Positions 17,741 through 26,099 of a DNA stretch of 37,812 nucleotides are shown piece by piece; the stretch's first letter is position 1; the number at the start of each line of letters is the position of its first letter. Source of the stretch: Flavobacteriaceae bacterium (lineage in GTDB: Bacteria > Bacteroidota > Bacteroidia > Flavobacteriales > Flavobacteriaceae); assembly GCA_023262245.1 (NCBI GenBank), contig JALRDC010000044.1:1-37812 (forward strand), in the 5' to 3' direction. The translations under genes were made by a program, and so were the position numbers. Under the pieces are notes generated by a model, which was given only the letters and a program-made list of their open reading frames with translations, did not search any database and had not been told where the DNA came from.

Positions 17741-18454
17741 ATGAAGTTAGAAAAGATGAAAAATTCGTTAAACAAAATTTTATCTGTAGTTGTAATTTTA
17801 GCACTGGCAATCAGTTTCATTTCAAATGATAGGGAAAGTGTCTCCTATATTGTTTTAGCAACGCTACTGAATCTAAGCTATTTGTTTTATTACAAATCAA
17901 GTACCTCCTATCGATCAATGATTTTGGATTTAGCTATTTTCTTCTATATGATTGCAGATATACTTTTATTTTTAAGCACTTCAGGTAATGTTTTTTTTCA
18001 AATAGGTGTTTTATTGATGAGCTTAGAAACAATTCTGTTTACATATCTCATATTTGGTTGCTCAGAAAAAATTAAAACACAATATTATTTTATAGGTCCT
18101 ATTTTATTATTGCCCTATTTTATGATCATGTTTTCTCATGTAAGTGAAAGTTTGGAAAGTCTTACTTGGTTAATTTTGTTGGAGATTATTGTGACTCTAA
18201 TTTTAGCCACTTTTTCTTTTGCCCATTTTGCTAAATCTCCCACTTTAATAGACAGCTTTGCCTTGCTAGGCGCAATTTTTTTAGCACTGAATGAGCTTTT
18301 ATCGGGTTACAATTTTTTTTATTACCAACAAAGATATTTTACCTACGAACTCACTGTTACTAGCATTTTATACCACCTTTTTATCCTCACTTTTTTAATC
18401 AATAAATTAGGACATAAAGAGGTGTTATTCTATCGGAATAATAAGGACCTCTAG
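17741..18454 (+). CDS. YhhN/TMEM86-like multi-pass membrane protein (copy 2, divergent)
   Basis: A 237-residue protein with seven or eight hydrophobic segments, laid out like copy 1 at 16060. Shared marks are the IADILLFLSTSG stretch (Asp73, matching GDLLLLFETSD of copy 1) and a late segment followed by YN..YY..RYF (copy 1: YNKRYF). At the second conserved acidic position copy 1 has Arg-Asp and this copy has Asn-Glu (184-185), so activity may differ or be lost. An ATG six codons in is an alternative start. Its last four bases (CTAG) are shared with the convergent Rieske gene. The family label is tentative. Confidence 0.55.
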   Translation: MKLEKMKNSLNKILSVVVILALAISFISNDRESVSYIVLATLLNLSYLFYYKSSTSYRSMILDLAIFFYMIADILLFLSTSGNVFFQIGVLLMSLETILFTYLIFGCSEKIKTQYYFIGPILLLPYFMIMFSHVSESLESLTWLILLEIIVTLILATFSFAHFAKSPTLIDSFALLGAIFLALNELLSGYNFFYYQQRYFTYELTVTSILYHLFILTFLINKLGHKEVLFYRNNKDL

Positions 18455-18882
18455 CCAAAAGAAACTGTAAGGGTAGTTCCCTCTAATTTACTTTGATAAC
18501 AATTCAGAGAACCGCTACATTCATTAGAATAAGAATTATTGTGATATTGACAAGTAAACTCGTTACCATCATAAACCCAACGATCTCGATTACCTTGATG
18601 TGGACAACGATTATCAAAAACTCTTATAACACTACTACTTATTCTTACCATTAGAAGGTTTTCTGCGGTATAATTTAGCCAACCACCTATTTCTGAGAGA
18701 GCTGAAAATGTACTATCGCTTATATTCAAGATTAAGGGTCCAGTTCGGGCAACACCAGAGTTTTGGGAAGTTAGTATTGGGTCCTCTTCTTCAGAAGAAC
18801 AAGCTTCTAATAAAGGGATCCCAAGTGCTGCGAGAACAATGGGCTTACAAGCGGTTTTCAAAAAATTTCTTCTATTTTCCAT
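18451..18882 (-). CDS. Rieske [2Fe-2S] protein with Tat-type lipoprotein signal
   Basis: A 143-residue exported iron-sulfur protein. The N-terminus carries a twin-arginine motif (RRNFLK at 4-9), a hydrophobic stretch and a lipobox ending at Cys28 (LEAC), which fits export of a pre-folded cofactor protein as a lipoprotein. The cluster ligands are Cys93 and His95 (CPHQG) and Cys111 and His114 (CQYH), with normal spacing. The second loop lacks the classical CPCHG form. It resembles small stand-alone Rieske proteins of Bacteroidota rather than a cytochrome bc1 or dioxygenase subunit. No partner oxidoreductase is adjacent. It is divergent from a TonB receptor over 76 bases, where TTG and TATATTTA lie 16 bases apart, a weak promoter candidate. 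Confidence 0.88.
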   Translation of the reverse strand: MENRRNFLKTACKPIVLAALGIPLLEACSSEEEDPILTSQNSGVARTGPLILNISDSTFSALSEIGGWLNYTAENLLMVRISSSVIRVFDNRCPHQGNRDRWVYDGNEFTCQYHNNSYSNECSGSLNCYQSKLEGTTLTVSFG

Positions 18883-18958
18883 TTTTTTGTTTAAATATAA
18901 TTATAAAATATTGAACAAAAAATACTTTTCTATAAACCTTTTGATTTATTTTTATGGC

Positions 18959-21316
18959 ATGCGATACATTCTATTTTTAATATTTCTATTAATGGGTTTT
19001 ACGTCCAAAGCCCAAACAACAGGTTCGTTAAAAGGGCGTATTATTGACATTCAAAGTCAGCAACCCTTAGAAGGGGCAACAGTTATTTTAGAAGGAACAA
19101 CCTTTGGAAGTGTTACAGACGAAGCGGGTTATTTTGCTTTGGAAAACATTCCTGCTCAATCCTATAACGTCATAGCGAGTTTTTTAGGCTATGAAACGAC
19201 TTCCCAGTATAACATTATTGTAAAATCAGTTGGGAACATACCGCTATTATTTGAGTTACAAGAATTGGCGGAAAACTTAGACGAGGTTGTATTAGTTCGG
19301 AGTCCCTTTAAAACAAAAAGTGAAACTCCGCTATCCACTCAAACTTTTTCTGCGGTTGAAATAGAAACCTACCCTGGAGGAAATAATGACATTACAAAAG
19401 TGGTGCAAAGCATGCCCGGAATTTCACCTTCAATAGGGGGCTTCCGAAATGATATTATAATCCGTGGAGGAGCCCCAAATGAGACGGTTTACTATTTGGA
19501 TGGAATTGAGATCCCTAATATTAACCATTTTAGTACGCAAGGAAGTGCTGGTGGTCCTGTAGGGATGATCAATGTCTCTTTTGTTCGAGAAGTTACCCTG
19601 TCCAGTTCGGCTTTTGGTGCTGAATACGACAATCCTCTTTCTGGTGTTCTTGCATTTGAACAACGCGAAGGTGATTCTAGTGGGCTGGGAGGAAATTTTC
19701 GATTCGGAGCTAGTGAAGCAGGCTTAACCTTGGAGGGACCTCTATTTAGAAAAAACATTTCGGAACCTGCCAAGACTACTTTTTTATTTTCTCTAAGACG
19801 AAGTTATCTTCAATTTCTTTTTGAGTTAATCGGCTTGCCCATACGTCCAGATTACTGGGATTATCAATGGAAAATTAAACATGAAATTGATCGTTATAAT
19901 TCGTTGACTTTCCTAGGAATCGGCGCTATTGATGATTTTTCTGTTAAACCGCCAAAGGAATTTGATGCTGAGCAACAGGCTACATTAGAACAGGTTCCCA
20001 TAATTGATCAACGAAGTACTACTGTTGGTTTATCTTGGAAGCGGAATTACAAAAACGGAAAAGGTTTTATGACCACGGCTGTAAGTTCTAACCGTTTGGA
20101 AAATATTTTTGCTCGTTTTGAAGACAACACCACAAAAACGGGAACGATCTTTCAAAATGACTCCTACGAATGGGAGTCTAAATTGAGATTTCAGGCTACT
20201 CAATTTGTTGATCAGTGGAAGTGGTCAACCGGATTTAATGTCCAAAGCTCAAATTATAAAAACGATACTCAATTTGTATTTTACAACATTGCATATGAGA
20301 CACAACTGGACTTCGTTAAATATGGATTTTTCCTAAAGGGTTCCCGGAAATTTTTAAAGGATCGATTAAATGTAGCTTTAGGAATACGTACTGATGCAGA
20401 TAGTTTTTCAGAAGGATCAAACCTTGTAGATAATATTTCACCTAGGTTATCACTCTCTTATGCGCTTACTGAAGATCAAAAATGGAAAGTCAACGCTTCA
20501 CTGGGAAGGTATTTTAAAATCCCTACCTATACCATGCTTGGCTTTCAAGAGCGAAATGTTTTTGTAAATAAAAGTGCAGCATACACTCAAAGTGATCATT
20601 ATGTTGCTGGATTGGAATACAATCTTGGTTCTGCTTCCCGCGTTACCGTTGAGGGTTTTGTTAAAAAGTATACTGACTATCCCGTTTCTGTTATTGATGG
20701 GGTCTCATTAGCAAATAAAGGAGGAGGATTTGAAGTCCTTGGAAATGAAGCAATTGTTTCAGAGGGTGAGGGACAAAGTAGGGGAGTAGAACTTTTATTC
20801 CAACAAAAATTATCTAAAAACTTTTATGGAGTCTTCGCATATACCTACTTCTTTAGTGAATTCACCGGTCTTGATGGTGTTTCCAGACCTTCTGTTTGGG
20901 ACAGCCGTCATTTGATTTCATTTTCGGGAGGATACAAGCTAAAACGCAATTGGGAATTGAGTGCCCGCTGGCGTTTTGCAGGCAAAAATCCTTATGTGCC
21001 AACGGATATTCAAGCCAGTACACTTTCTTACCCTGAGATCATCTTAGATTATGATCGTTTAGGAGAAGTAAAATTAAATGCCTTTAATCAGGCGGATATT
21101 CGTATCGATAAAAAGTGGAATTTTAAAAATCTATCCTTTAATTTTTACTTTGAAATACAAAACTTTTTAGCTCAACCTAATCCTACTCCAGAAGAATACG
21201 GATTGAATAGAGCAGAGGATGGAAGCATTATTTTACCGAGAAGCTTAGTACCTGTAACGACTAATGAAGGGAATAACGCTCCGCTTCCTTCTTTTGGTTT
21301 TGTGCTCTTCTTTTAG
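18959..21316 (+). CDS. TonB-dependent outer-membrane receptor
   Basis: A 785-residue receptor. The start is the ATG at 18959, which yields the signal peptide MRYILFLIFLLMGFTSKAQ; the open frame further upstream runs over the Rieske gene's start and is ignored. A carboxypeptidase-D-like domain follows (LKGRIIDIQSQQPLEGATV), then the plug from about residue 115 with DITKVVQSMPGISPSIGGF, NDIIIRGGAPNETVYYLDGI and GAEYDNPLSGVLAFEQREG, and a barrel ending in FGFVLFF. No SusD-like partner is present, so it is not of the SusC type. The ligand cannot be inferred. It ends 11 bases from the convergent rimM gene. Confidence 0.92.
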   Translation: MRYILFLIFLLMGFTSKAQTTGSLKGRIIDIQSQQPLEGATVILEGTTFGSVTDEAGYFALENIPAQSYNVIASFLGYETTSQYNIIVKSVGNIPLLFELQELAENLDEVVLVRSPFKTKSETPLSTQTFSAVEIETYPGGNNDITKVVQSMPGISPSIGGFRNDIIIRGGAPNETVYYLDGIEIPNINHFSTQGSAGGPVGMINVSFVREVTLSSSAFGAEYDNPLSGVLAFEQREGDSSGLGGNFRFGASEAGLTLEGPLFRKNISEPAKTTFLFSLRRSYLQFLFELIGLPIRPDYWDYQWKIKHEIDRYNSLTFLGIGAIDDFSVKPPKEFDAEQQATLEQVPIIDQRSTTVGLSWKRNYKNGKGFMTTAVSSNRLENIFARFEDNTTKTGTIFQNDSYEWESKLRFQATQFVDQWKWSTGFNVQSSNYKNDTQFVFYNIAYETQLDFVKYGFFLKGSRKFLKDRLNVALGIRTDADSFSEGSNLVDNISPRLSLSYALTEDQKWKVNASLGRYFKIPTYTMLGFQERNVFVNKSAAYTQSDHYVAGLEYNLGSASRVTVEGFVKKYTDYPVSVIDGVSLANKGGGFEVLGNEAIVSEGEGQSRGVELLFQQKLSKNFYGVFAYTYFFSEFTGLDGVSRPSVWDSRHLISFSGGYKLKRNWELSARWRFAGKNPYVPTDIQASTLSYPEIILDYDRLGEVKLNAFNQADIRIDKKWNFKNLSFNFYFEIQNFLAQPNPTPEEYGLNRAEDGSIILPRSLVPVTTNEGNNAPLPSFGFVLFF

Positions 21317-21327
21317 CAGTATTGCCC

Positions 21328-21846
21328 TTAAAGATCCAGCAATCCTTCTGGTAGTTGGACATGAATGCTTTTACTGTCACGATTTACTTCGAGTATTAAA
21401 TCATCGTGTATTGGGATTAAGGATAAATTCCCGTCCTTTTTTTTAATTTCAAAAAGGGCTTGCATGCCTTGGTCAAGAATATTTATTACCGTTCCTATGG
21501 ATTGATTTTCTTCAATGATTTCAAAACCAATTACTTCGTGATAGTAGAATTTTGTGTCTTCCAGTGTAGGAAGCATGCTTAGTGGGAGATAGACCTCTTT
21601 TTTTAATAAAGATTCTGCCTCTTGCTCATTGTTTACTTGATCAAATTTAATCCGTAATAAGGCAGACTTGTGTAATTGACATTTCTCAATAAAAAAAGGA
21701 ACCAATCCTGTGTTTAGTTCCACAAAAATTGATTCCAATCTTGTATAGTCTTCGGGTGTATCGCTATCTGTTTTTATGAGAAGCTCCCCTTTAAAGCTGT
21801 ATTTTCCGACGATGGTACCTACGTAAAAGCAGTCCTCTTTTTTCAT
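21328..21846 (-). CDS. rimM: Ribosome maturation factor RimM
   Basis: Assists assembly of the 30S head by binding S19. The start is the ATG at 21846 (MKKEDCFYVGTIVGKYSFKGE), giving 172 residues; the frame extends further into rpsP but without family similarity. The N-terminal RimM barrel (VGTIVGKYSFKGELLIKTD, residues 9-27) and the C-terminal PRC-barrel (YYHEVIGFEI ... GTVINILDQGMQALFEI ... LIPIHDDLILEV) are both visible. It sits 16 bases downstream of rpsP, the usual bacterial pairing, and shares its transcript. Confidence 0.95.
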   Translation of the reverse strand: MKKEDCFYVGTIVGKYSFKGELLIKTDSDTPEDYTRLESIFVELNTGLVPFFIEKCQLHKSALLRIKFDQVNNEQEAESLLKKEVYLPLSMLPTLEDTKFYYHEVIGFEIIEENQSIGTVINILDQGMQALFEIKKKDGNLSLIPIHDDLILEVNRDSKSIHVQLPEGLLDL

Positions 21847-21862
21847 CGGTCGAAGAAGAAAT

Positions 21863-22597
21863 TTATTCGGCCTTTTCTTCGTTTTCAGCTTCACCAGCAG
21901 AGGACTCTTCAGTCGTTTCTGCTTCCGCCTCAGCAACAGGCTCTTCAATCTTTTGCGCTCCAGCTTCAGTTTGTACTTCTGCCTCGGCAGTAGTTTCCGC
22001 TTCGGGCGTTACTTCTTCTTGTATTTCAGCCGTATTTTCTTCTGAAGTTGTTTCTTCTGAAGTTGTTTCTTCTGCGTTCTCTGGTGTAGTTTCTTCAGTA
22101 GCTGGTGTTTCTTCGTTTGCAGGAGCAACATTCTCTACTTCAGTTTCTTCCACTGCAGCATCGGCAAGTCTTTTTTCACTTGCTGCTTTTTCAGCTGCTA
22201 ATCTTTTTGCTTTAGCTTCTGCTTCTTCTTTAGAGAGTCCGTCTTTTTTGGCTTGTATTTTAGCTTCTTTTTCTTCTAACCAAGCAGCAAGCTTTTTATC
22301 TGCCTCTTCTTGAGTTAAAGCACCTTTACGAACACCTCCGTTTAAGTGATGTTTGAGCATGGCTCCTTTATAAGATAATAGCGTTCTAGCAGTATCTGTG
22401 GGTTGTGCTCCTTTTTCTAACCAACTCACAGCTTCATCAATTTTGATGTCTACTGTTGCGGGATTGGTGTTGGGGTTGTAAGTACCTAATTTTTCTAGGT
22501 AGCGACCATCTCTTTTAGAGCGGGAGTCTGCGGCGACTAACCAATAGAAAGGTTTTCCTTTTTTTCCGTGTCTTTGAAGTCTCAGTTTTACTGGCAT
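21863..22597 (-). CDS. rpsP: 30S ribosomal protein S16 with long Ala/Glu/Thr-rich C-terminal extension
   Basis: The first 80 or so residues are a complete S16 (MPVKLRLQRHGKKGKPFYW ... DGRYLEKLGTYNP ... GAQPTDTARTLL). S16 is normally 80-90 residues; this product has 244. Residues 95-148 look like a charged helix (EEADKKLAAWLEEKEAKI, then KKDGLSKEEAEAKAKRLAAE). From 149 to 244 the sequence is almost only Glu, Ala, Thr, Ser, Pro and Val, with just two lysines. Extensions of S16 are usual in Bacteroidota, but this is long. It includes a 15-base repeat. Transcription probably starts at the -7 element at 22650-22657. Confidence 0.95.
   Translation of the reverse strand: MPVKLRLQRHGKKGKPFYWLVAADSRSKRDGRYLEKLGTYNPNTNPATVDIKIDEAVSWLEKGAQPTDTARTLLSYKGAMLKHHLNGGVRKGALTQEEADKKLAAWLEEKEAKIQAKKDGLSKEEAEAKAKRLAAEKAASEKRLADAAVEETEVENVAPANEETPATEETTPENAEETTSEETTSEENTAEIQEEVTPEAETTAEAEVQTEAGAQKIEEPVAEAEAETTEESSAGEAENEEKAE
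22036..22074. repeat. 15-bp short tandem repeat inside rpsP tail
   Basis: TTTCTTCTGAAGTTG is repeated about 2.6 times. On the coding strand it encodes repeats of Glu-Thr-Thr-Ser-Glu, so unit gain or loss keeps the reading frame. Confidence 0.75.
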
Positions 22598-22649
22598 ATC
22601 ATATTAATTTGTGAGGATTCACGACCCTCTGATTATTAATTCTGGGCTG

Positions 22650-22657
22650 CAAATATA
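22650..22657 (-). promoter_or_regulatory. Promoter -7 element for rpsP-rimM
   Basis: On the minus strand this reads TATATTTG, an exact match to the Bacteroidota TAnnTTTG element, 53 bases ahead of the rpsP ATG. No TTG stands at the proper -33 position; CTG 22 bases upstream is the nearest. Confidence 0.55.
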
Positions 22658-22777
22658 ATGGAAATAATAACTTTTTACGCAGAAGATGCAGTTATTTTAG
22701 AAAGGATTCTAAATTTTGGGTGTAATTTACATAATTAGGTACGCTTTAAGAAGCATATAGTATGAAGATTTAAAACT

Positions 22778-22807
22778 TTGTCATCGGAATAAAAAAACGT
22801 ATTTTTG
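22778..22807 (+). promoter_or_regulatory. Promoter for tig-clpP-clpX
   Basis: TTG at 22778-22780, a 19-base spacer, and TATTTTTG at 22800-22807 match the Bacteroidota consensus exactly. Transcription should start near 22814, leaving a leader of about 15 bases before the tig ATG. Confidence 0.8.
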
Positions 22808-22828
22808 CGCACTTAATTTCAACCCGCT

Positions 22829-24160
22829 ATGAACATCAGCAAAACAGATATAGACGCTCTAAATACCGTTATTAATATTACTGTAGAACGAAAAGATTTT
22901 GAAGAAAAAGTTACTACAGTGCTTCAGGACTACAGAAAAAATGCGAACATCCCCGGCTTTCGTAAGGGTCATGTTCCTATGGGAATGATTAAAAAGCAAT
23001 ATGAGCAAGCTGTAATTGCGGATGAAGTCAACAAACTACTCCGAGAAAATCTTGACAAATACATCAACGAAGAAAAATTAGAACTATTGGGTAGTCCAAT
23101 TCCCAAAGCTTCAGAAGAAGCCCTGGATTGGAACGCACCTCAAATGAATTTTGAATTTGAGTTGGGATTAGCACCAAAGTTTGACGTTAAATTGGACGTG
23201 CTAAAAAAAGTGGTTCAATATGAAATTGAGCCTGAAAAAAAGATGATAGATGACCAACTGGAACACATCAAAAAGCAGTATGGAAAGATGGTCTCTCAAA
23301 AGCAGGTTGAAAAAGGTTATGAGATTACTGCTCAATTTAGAAATGAAGAAGCGGAAATGGAAAAAATGGTCAACTTTAGCTTAGAGGATCTAAAGAGTAA
23401 AAAAGCTATTGCGACCCTCAAGGAAGCTACTACAGGTTCCACGATAACAGTTTCAGGAAAAAATCTTTTTAAAGACAACGATACCGCCAAACGTTTACTT
23501 GCGATAGAAGACCAAAAACTCGAAAGCTTGATGAAGTTGGAAATCACTTTAGAAATTAAAGAAATTAATGAACGAATTCCAGCAGAACTCAACCAAGAGC
23601 TCTTTGACAAACTATACGAGCCTGGTACGGTTACTTCTGAGAAAGAGTTAAGAGAAAAAATTAAGTCGGGGTTACAAGCTCAACTTGAGCCTCAAGCCAA
23701 CCAAAAGTTAATGAACGATATTTCAGAAGCGATGGTAGAAAAGACAAAATTTAAGCTCCCAGCAGACTTTCTTAAAAAATGGATACAAACCTCAGGAAAA
23801 GAACCTCTTAGTGAAGCGCAAGCAATAGAAGAATATAATAAATCTGAAAAAGGAATACGATATCAATTAATCGAAGGAAAAATCATCAATGAGAATGAAC
23901 TTACGATGTCTTTCGATGAACTCAAAACCTTCACAGAAACCCTTGTCCAAAACCAAATGATGCAATATGGACAAATTCCAGAAAAAGAACAGTTAGAAGG
24001 AATTGTTTCTAATGTCTTGTCAAACCAAGATGAAACACGAAGAATATCCGAACAACTGATGGGAGAAAAAATGCTCAGATTTTACAAAGAAAAAGCACCG
24101 CTAAAGAATAAAAAAGTAGGATTTGACACCTTCGTAAAAGAAGCTTACGGCAAAGCGTAA
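22829..24160 (+). CDS. tig: Trigger factor, ribosome-associated chaperone
   Basis: Binds nascent chains at the ribosome exit tunnel. The N-terminal ribosome-docking motif is GFRKGHVP at 43-50, inside a normal N-terminal domain. The middle region (about 150-255) aligns in position with the peptidyl-prolyl isomerase domain but looks degenerate, as usual in this phylum. The C-terminal helical arms run to residue 443. It is the first gene after a consensus promoter, with clpP 32 bases downstream and clpX after that, the classic tig-clpP-clpX order. Confidence 0.95.
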   Translation: MNISKTDIDALNTVINITVERKDFEEKVTTVLQDYRKNANIPGFRKGHVPMGMIKKQYEQAVIADEVNKLLRENLDKYINEEKLELLGSPIPKASEEALDWNAPQMNFEFELGLAPKFDVKLDVLKKVVQYEIEPEKKMIDDQLEHIKKQYGKMVSQKQVEKGYEITAQFRNEEAEMEKMVNFSLEDLKSKKAIATLKEATTGSTITVSGKNLFKDNDTAKRLLAIEDQKLESLMKLEITLEIKEINERIPAELNQELFDKLYEPGTVTSEKELREKIKSGLQAQLEPQANQKLMNDISEAMVEKTKFKLPADFLKKWIQTSGKEPLSEAQAIEEYNKSEKGIRYQLIEGKIINENELTMSFDELKTFTETLVQNQMMQYGQIPEKEQLEGIVSNVLSNQDETRRISEQLMGEKMLRFYKEKAPLKNKKVGFDTFVKEAYGKA

Positions 24161-24192
24161 TAAATTCATTAATTTTAAAGAAATATAACGAT

Positions 24193-24858
24193 ATGGACTA
24201 CGGTAAAGAATTTAAAAAATATGCTACAAAACACCACGGGATTAATGCGATGTATTATGACAAAATCGTAAGTAGCATGACACCCTACATTATTGAAGAG
24301 CGTCAATTAAACGTAGCTCAAATGGACGTTTTCTCTCGTTTGATGATGGATCGTATCATGTTTTTGGGGACTGCTATAAACGACCAGGTAGCAAATGTTA
24401 TTCAAGCCCAACTACTGTTTTTACAAAGTACAGATTCCAATAGGGACATCCAAATGTATATTAACTCCCCAGGAGGGGGTGTTTATGCAGGTCTTGGAAT
24501 TTACGACACCATGCAATTCATTTCTCCTAATGTAGCCACTATTTGCACAGGAATTGCCGCTTCAATGGGAGCTGTCTTACTTTGTGCTGGACATGAAGGT
24601 AAACGTTCAGCGCTTCCTCATGCACGAGTAATGATTCATCAACCCCTAGGCGGTGCACAAGGACAAGCTTCCGATATAGAAATCACCGCAAGAGAAATTT
24701 TAAAGTTAAAAGACGAACTCTATCAAATCATTTCTAAACATTCCGGTCAGTCCATGGAAAAAGTGACTAAAAATAGTGACCGTGATTATTGGATGAAAGC
24801 AGATGAAGCCAAAGAATATGGTATGGTAGATGAAGTTCTTCAAAACGCCCCTAAATAA
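24193..24858 (+). CDS. clpP: ATP-dependent Clp protease proteolytic subunit ClpP
   Basis: Barrel-shaped serine protease core that degrades unfolded or tagged proteins with ClpX. The catalytic triad is readable: Ser124 in [11 protein letters not shown], His149 in MIHQPLGG, and Asp198 in the SDRDYWM stretch. The substrate-strand motif [12 protein letters not shown] is at 89-100. The protein has 221 residues with an N-terminal extension of about 30 residues relative to the E. coli mature form, common in Bacteroidota. It lies between tig and clpX, 11 bases before clpX. Confidence 0.96.
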   Translation: MDYGKEFKKYATKHHGINAMYYDKIVSSMTPYIIEERQLNVAQMDVFSRLMMDRIMFLGTAINDQVANVIQAQLLFLQSTDSNRDIQMYINSPGGGVYAGLGIYDTMQFISPNVATICTGIAASMGAVLLCAGHEGKRSALPHARVMIHQPLGGAQGQASDIEITAREILKLKDELYQIISKHSGQSMEKVTKNSDRDYWMKADEAKEYGMVDEVLQNAPK

Positions 24859-24869
24859 ATCTGAACACC

Positions 24870-26099
24870 ATGAGTAAACCTGATTTAAATTGTTCTTTCT
24901 GTGGCAGACCCAAACCGGAGACGCAACTTTTGATTGCAGGACTAGATGCCCATATTTGCGATCGTTGTATTGTCCAAGCCCACGGGATTGTTCAAGAAGA
25001 AGCTTCGGGAGAGATTAAAGATTCCTCACCTATTGAACTAAAAGCTCCTAAAGAAATTAAAGCTTTTTTAGATGACTACGTTATTGGTCAAGAAGCCTCC
25101 AAAAGGGTATTGTCAGTTGCTGTTTATAATCATTACAAGAGACTCTCACATGAAAACACTAAGGAAGATGATGTAGAAATCCAAAAAAGCAATGTCCTTT
25201 TAGTCGGTCCTACTGGAACTGGAAAAACCCTTCTAGCTCAAACCATATCCCGTCTTTTAAAAGTTCCATTAGCTATAGTCGATGCTACGGTATTGACTGA
25301 GGCAGGATATGTAGGAGAAGATGTTGAGAGTATCTTAACGCGCCTACTACAGGCAGCAGATTACGATGTAGAACGTGCAGAAAAAGGAATCGTTTTTATA
25401 GATGAAATCGATAAGATTGCTCGTAAAAGTGACAATCCTTCTATTACCCGAGACGTTTCTGGGGAGGGGGTGCAACAAGCGCTATTAAAACTTTTGGAAG
25501 GTACCGTTGTAAATGTACCACCCAAAGGAGGTAGAAAACACCCTGATCAAAAATTCATTGAAGTAAATACTTCCAATATTTTATTTATTGCTGGAGGTGC
25601 CTTTGACGGTATAGATGCCCATATCAACAAGCGACTAAATTTGCAAGCTATTGGATACAAGACGGCTTTAGAAAAGCGGGATGTAGATCAACAAAACATA
25701 TTGCAATACATTACCCCAAGAGATGTTCGTTCGTTTGGACTAATTCCAGAAATAATAGGAAGGCTCCCCGTATTAACTTATATGAGTCCTCTTGATGAAA
25801 CTACGCTACGCATTATTTTAACTACTCCAAAAAACGCTCTGATAAAACAATACATCCAGTTGTTTAAGATGGACGGTATCGATCTGCAATTCACCCCTGG
25901 TGCCTTAGACTACATTGTTGAAAAAGCTTTGAAGTATAAACTTGGAGCACGAGGTTTGAGGTCCCTCTGTGAAGCCGTTCTTAATGATGCCATGTTTGAA
26001 TTGCCCCAAAGCGATACAACCAAACTTAAGGTCACAAAACAATACGCTGATCAAAAATTATCTAAAATCGAACTTCCTAAGTTGAAGGTAGTTTCTTAA
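24870..26099 (+). CDS. clpX: ATP-dependent Clp protease ATPase subunit ClpX
   Basis: AAA+ unfoldase that selects substrates and feeds them into ClpP. The N-terminal zinc-binding domain has Cys8, Cys11, Cys30 and Cys33 (CSFC and CDRC). Walker A is GPTGTGKT at 113-120, the pore loop GYVGED follows, and Walker B is [10 protein letters not shown]. The C-terminal lid has [10 protein letters not shown]. All functional motifs are present; length 409 is normal. Its stop codon shares four bases (TTAA) with the convergent GH3-like gene, so there is no space for a classical terminator. Confidence 0.97.
   Translation: MSKPDLNCSFCGRPKPETQLLIAGLDAHICDRCIVQAHGIVQEEASGEIKDSSPIELKAPKEIKAFLDDYVIGQEASKRVLSVAVYNHYKRLSHENTKEDDVEIQKSNVLLVGPTGTGKTLLAQTISRLLKVPLAIVDATVLTEAGYVGEDVESILTRLLQAADYDVERAEKGIVFIDEIDKIARKSDNPSITRDVSGEGVQQALLKLLEGTVVNVPPKGGRKHPDQKFIEVNTSNILFIAGGAFDGIDAHINKRLNLQAIGYKTALEKRDVDQQNILQYITPRDVRSFGLIPEIIGRLPVLTYMSPLDETTLRIILTTPKNALIKQYIQLFKMDGIDLQFTPGALDYIVEKALKYKLGARGLRSLCEAVLNDAMFELPQSDTTKLKVTKQYADQKLSKIELPKLKVVS

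Noticed and set aside
22036-22074. Regular repeats that might suggest a CRISPR fragment.
   Set aside because: Units are 15 bp, directly adjacent with no spacers, and encode part of the S16 tail.
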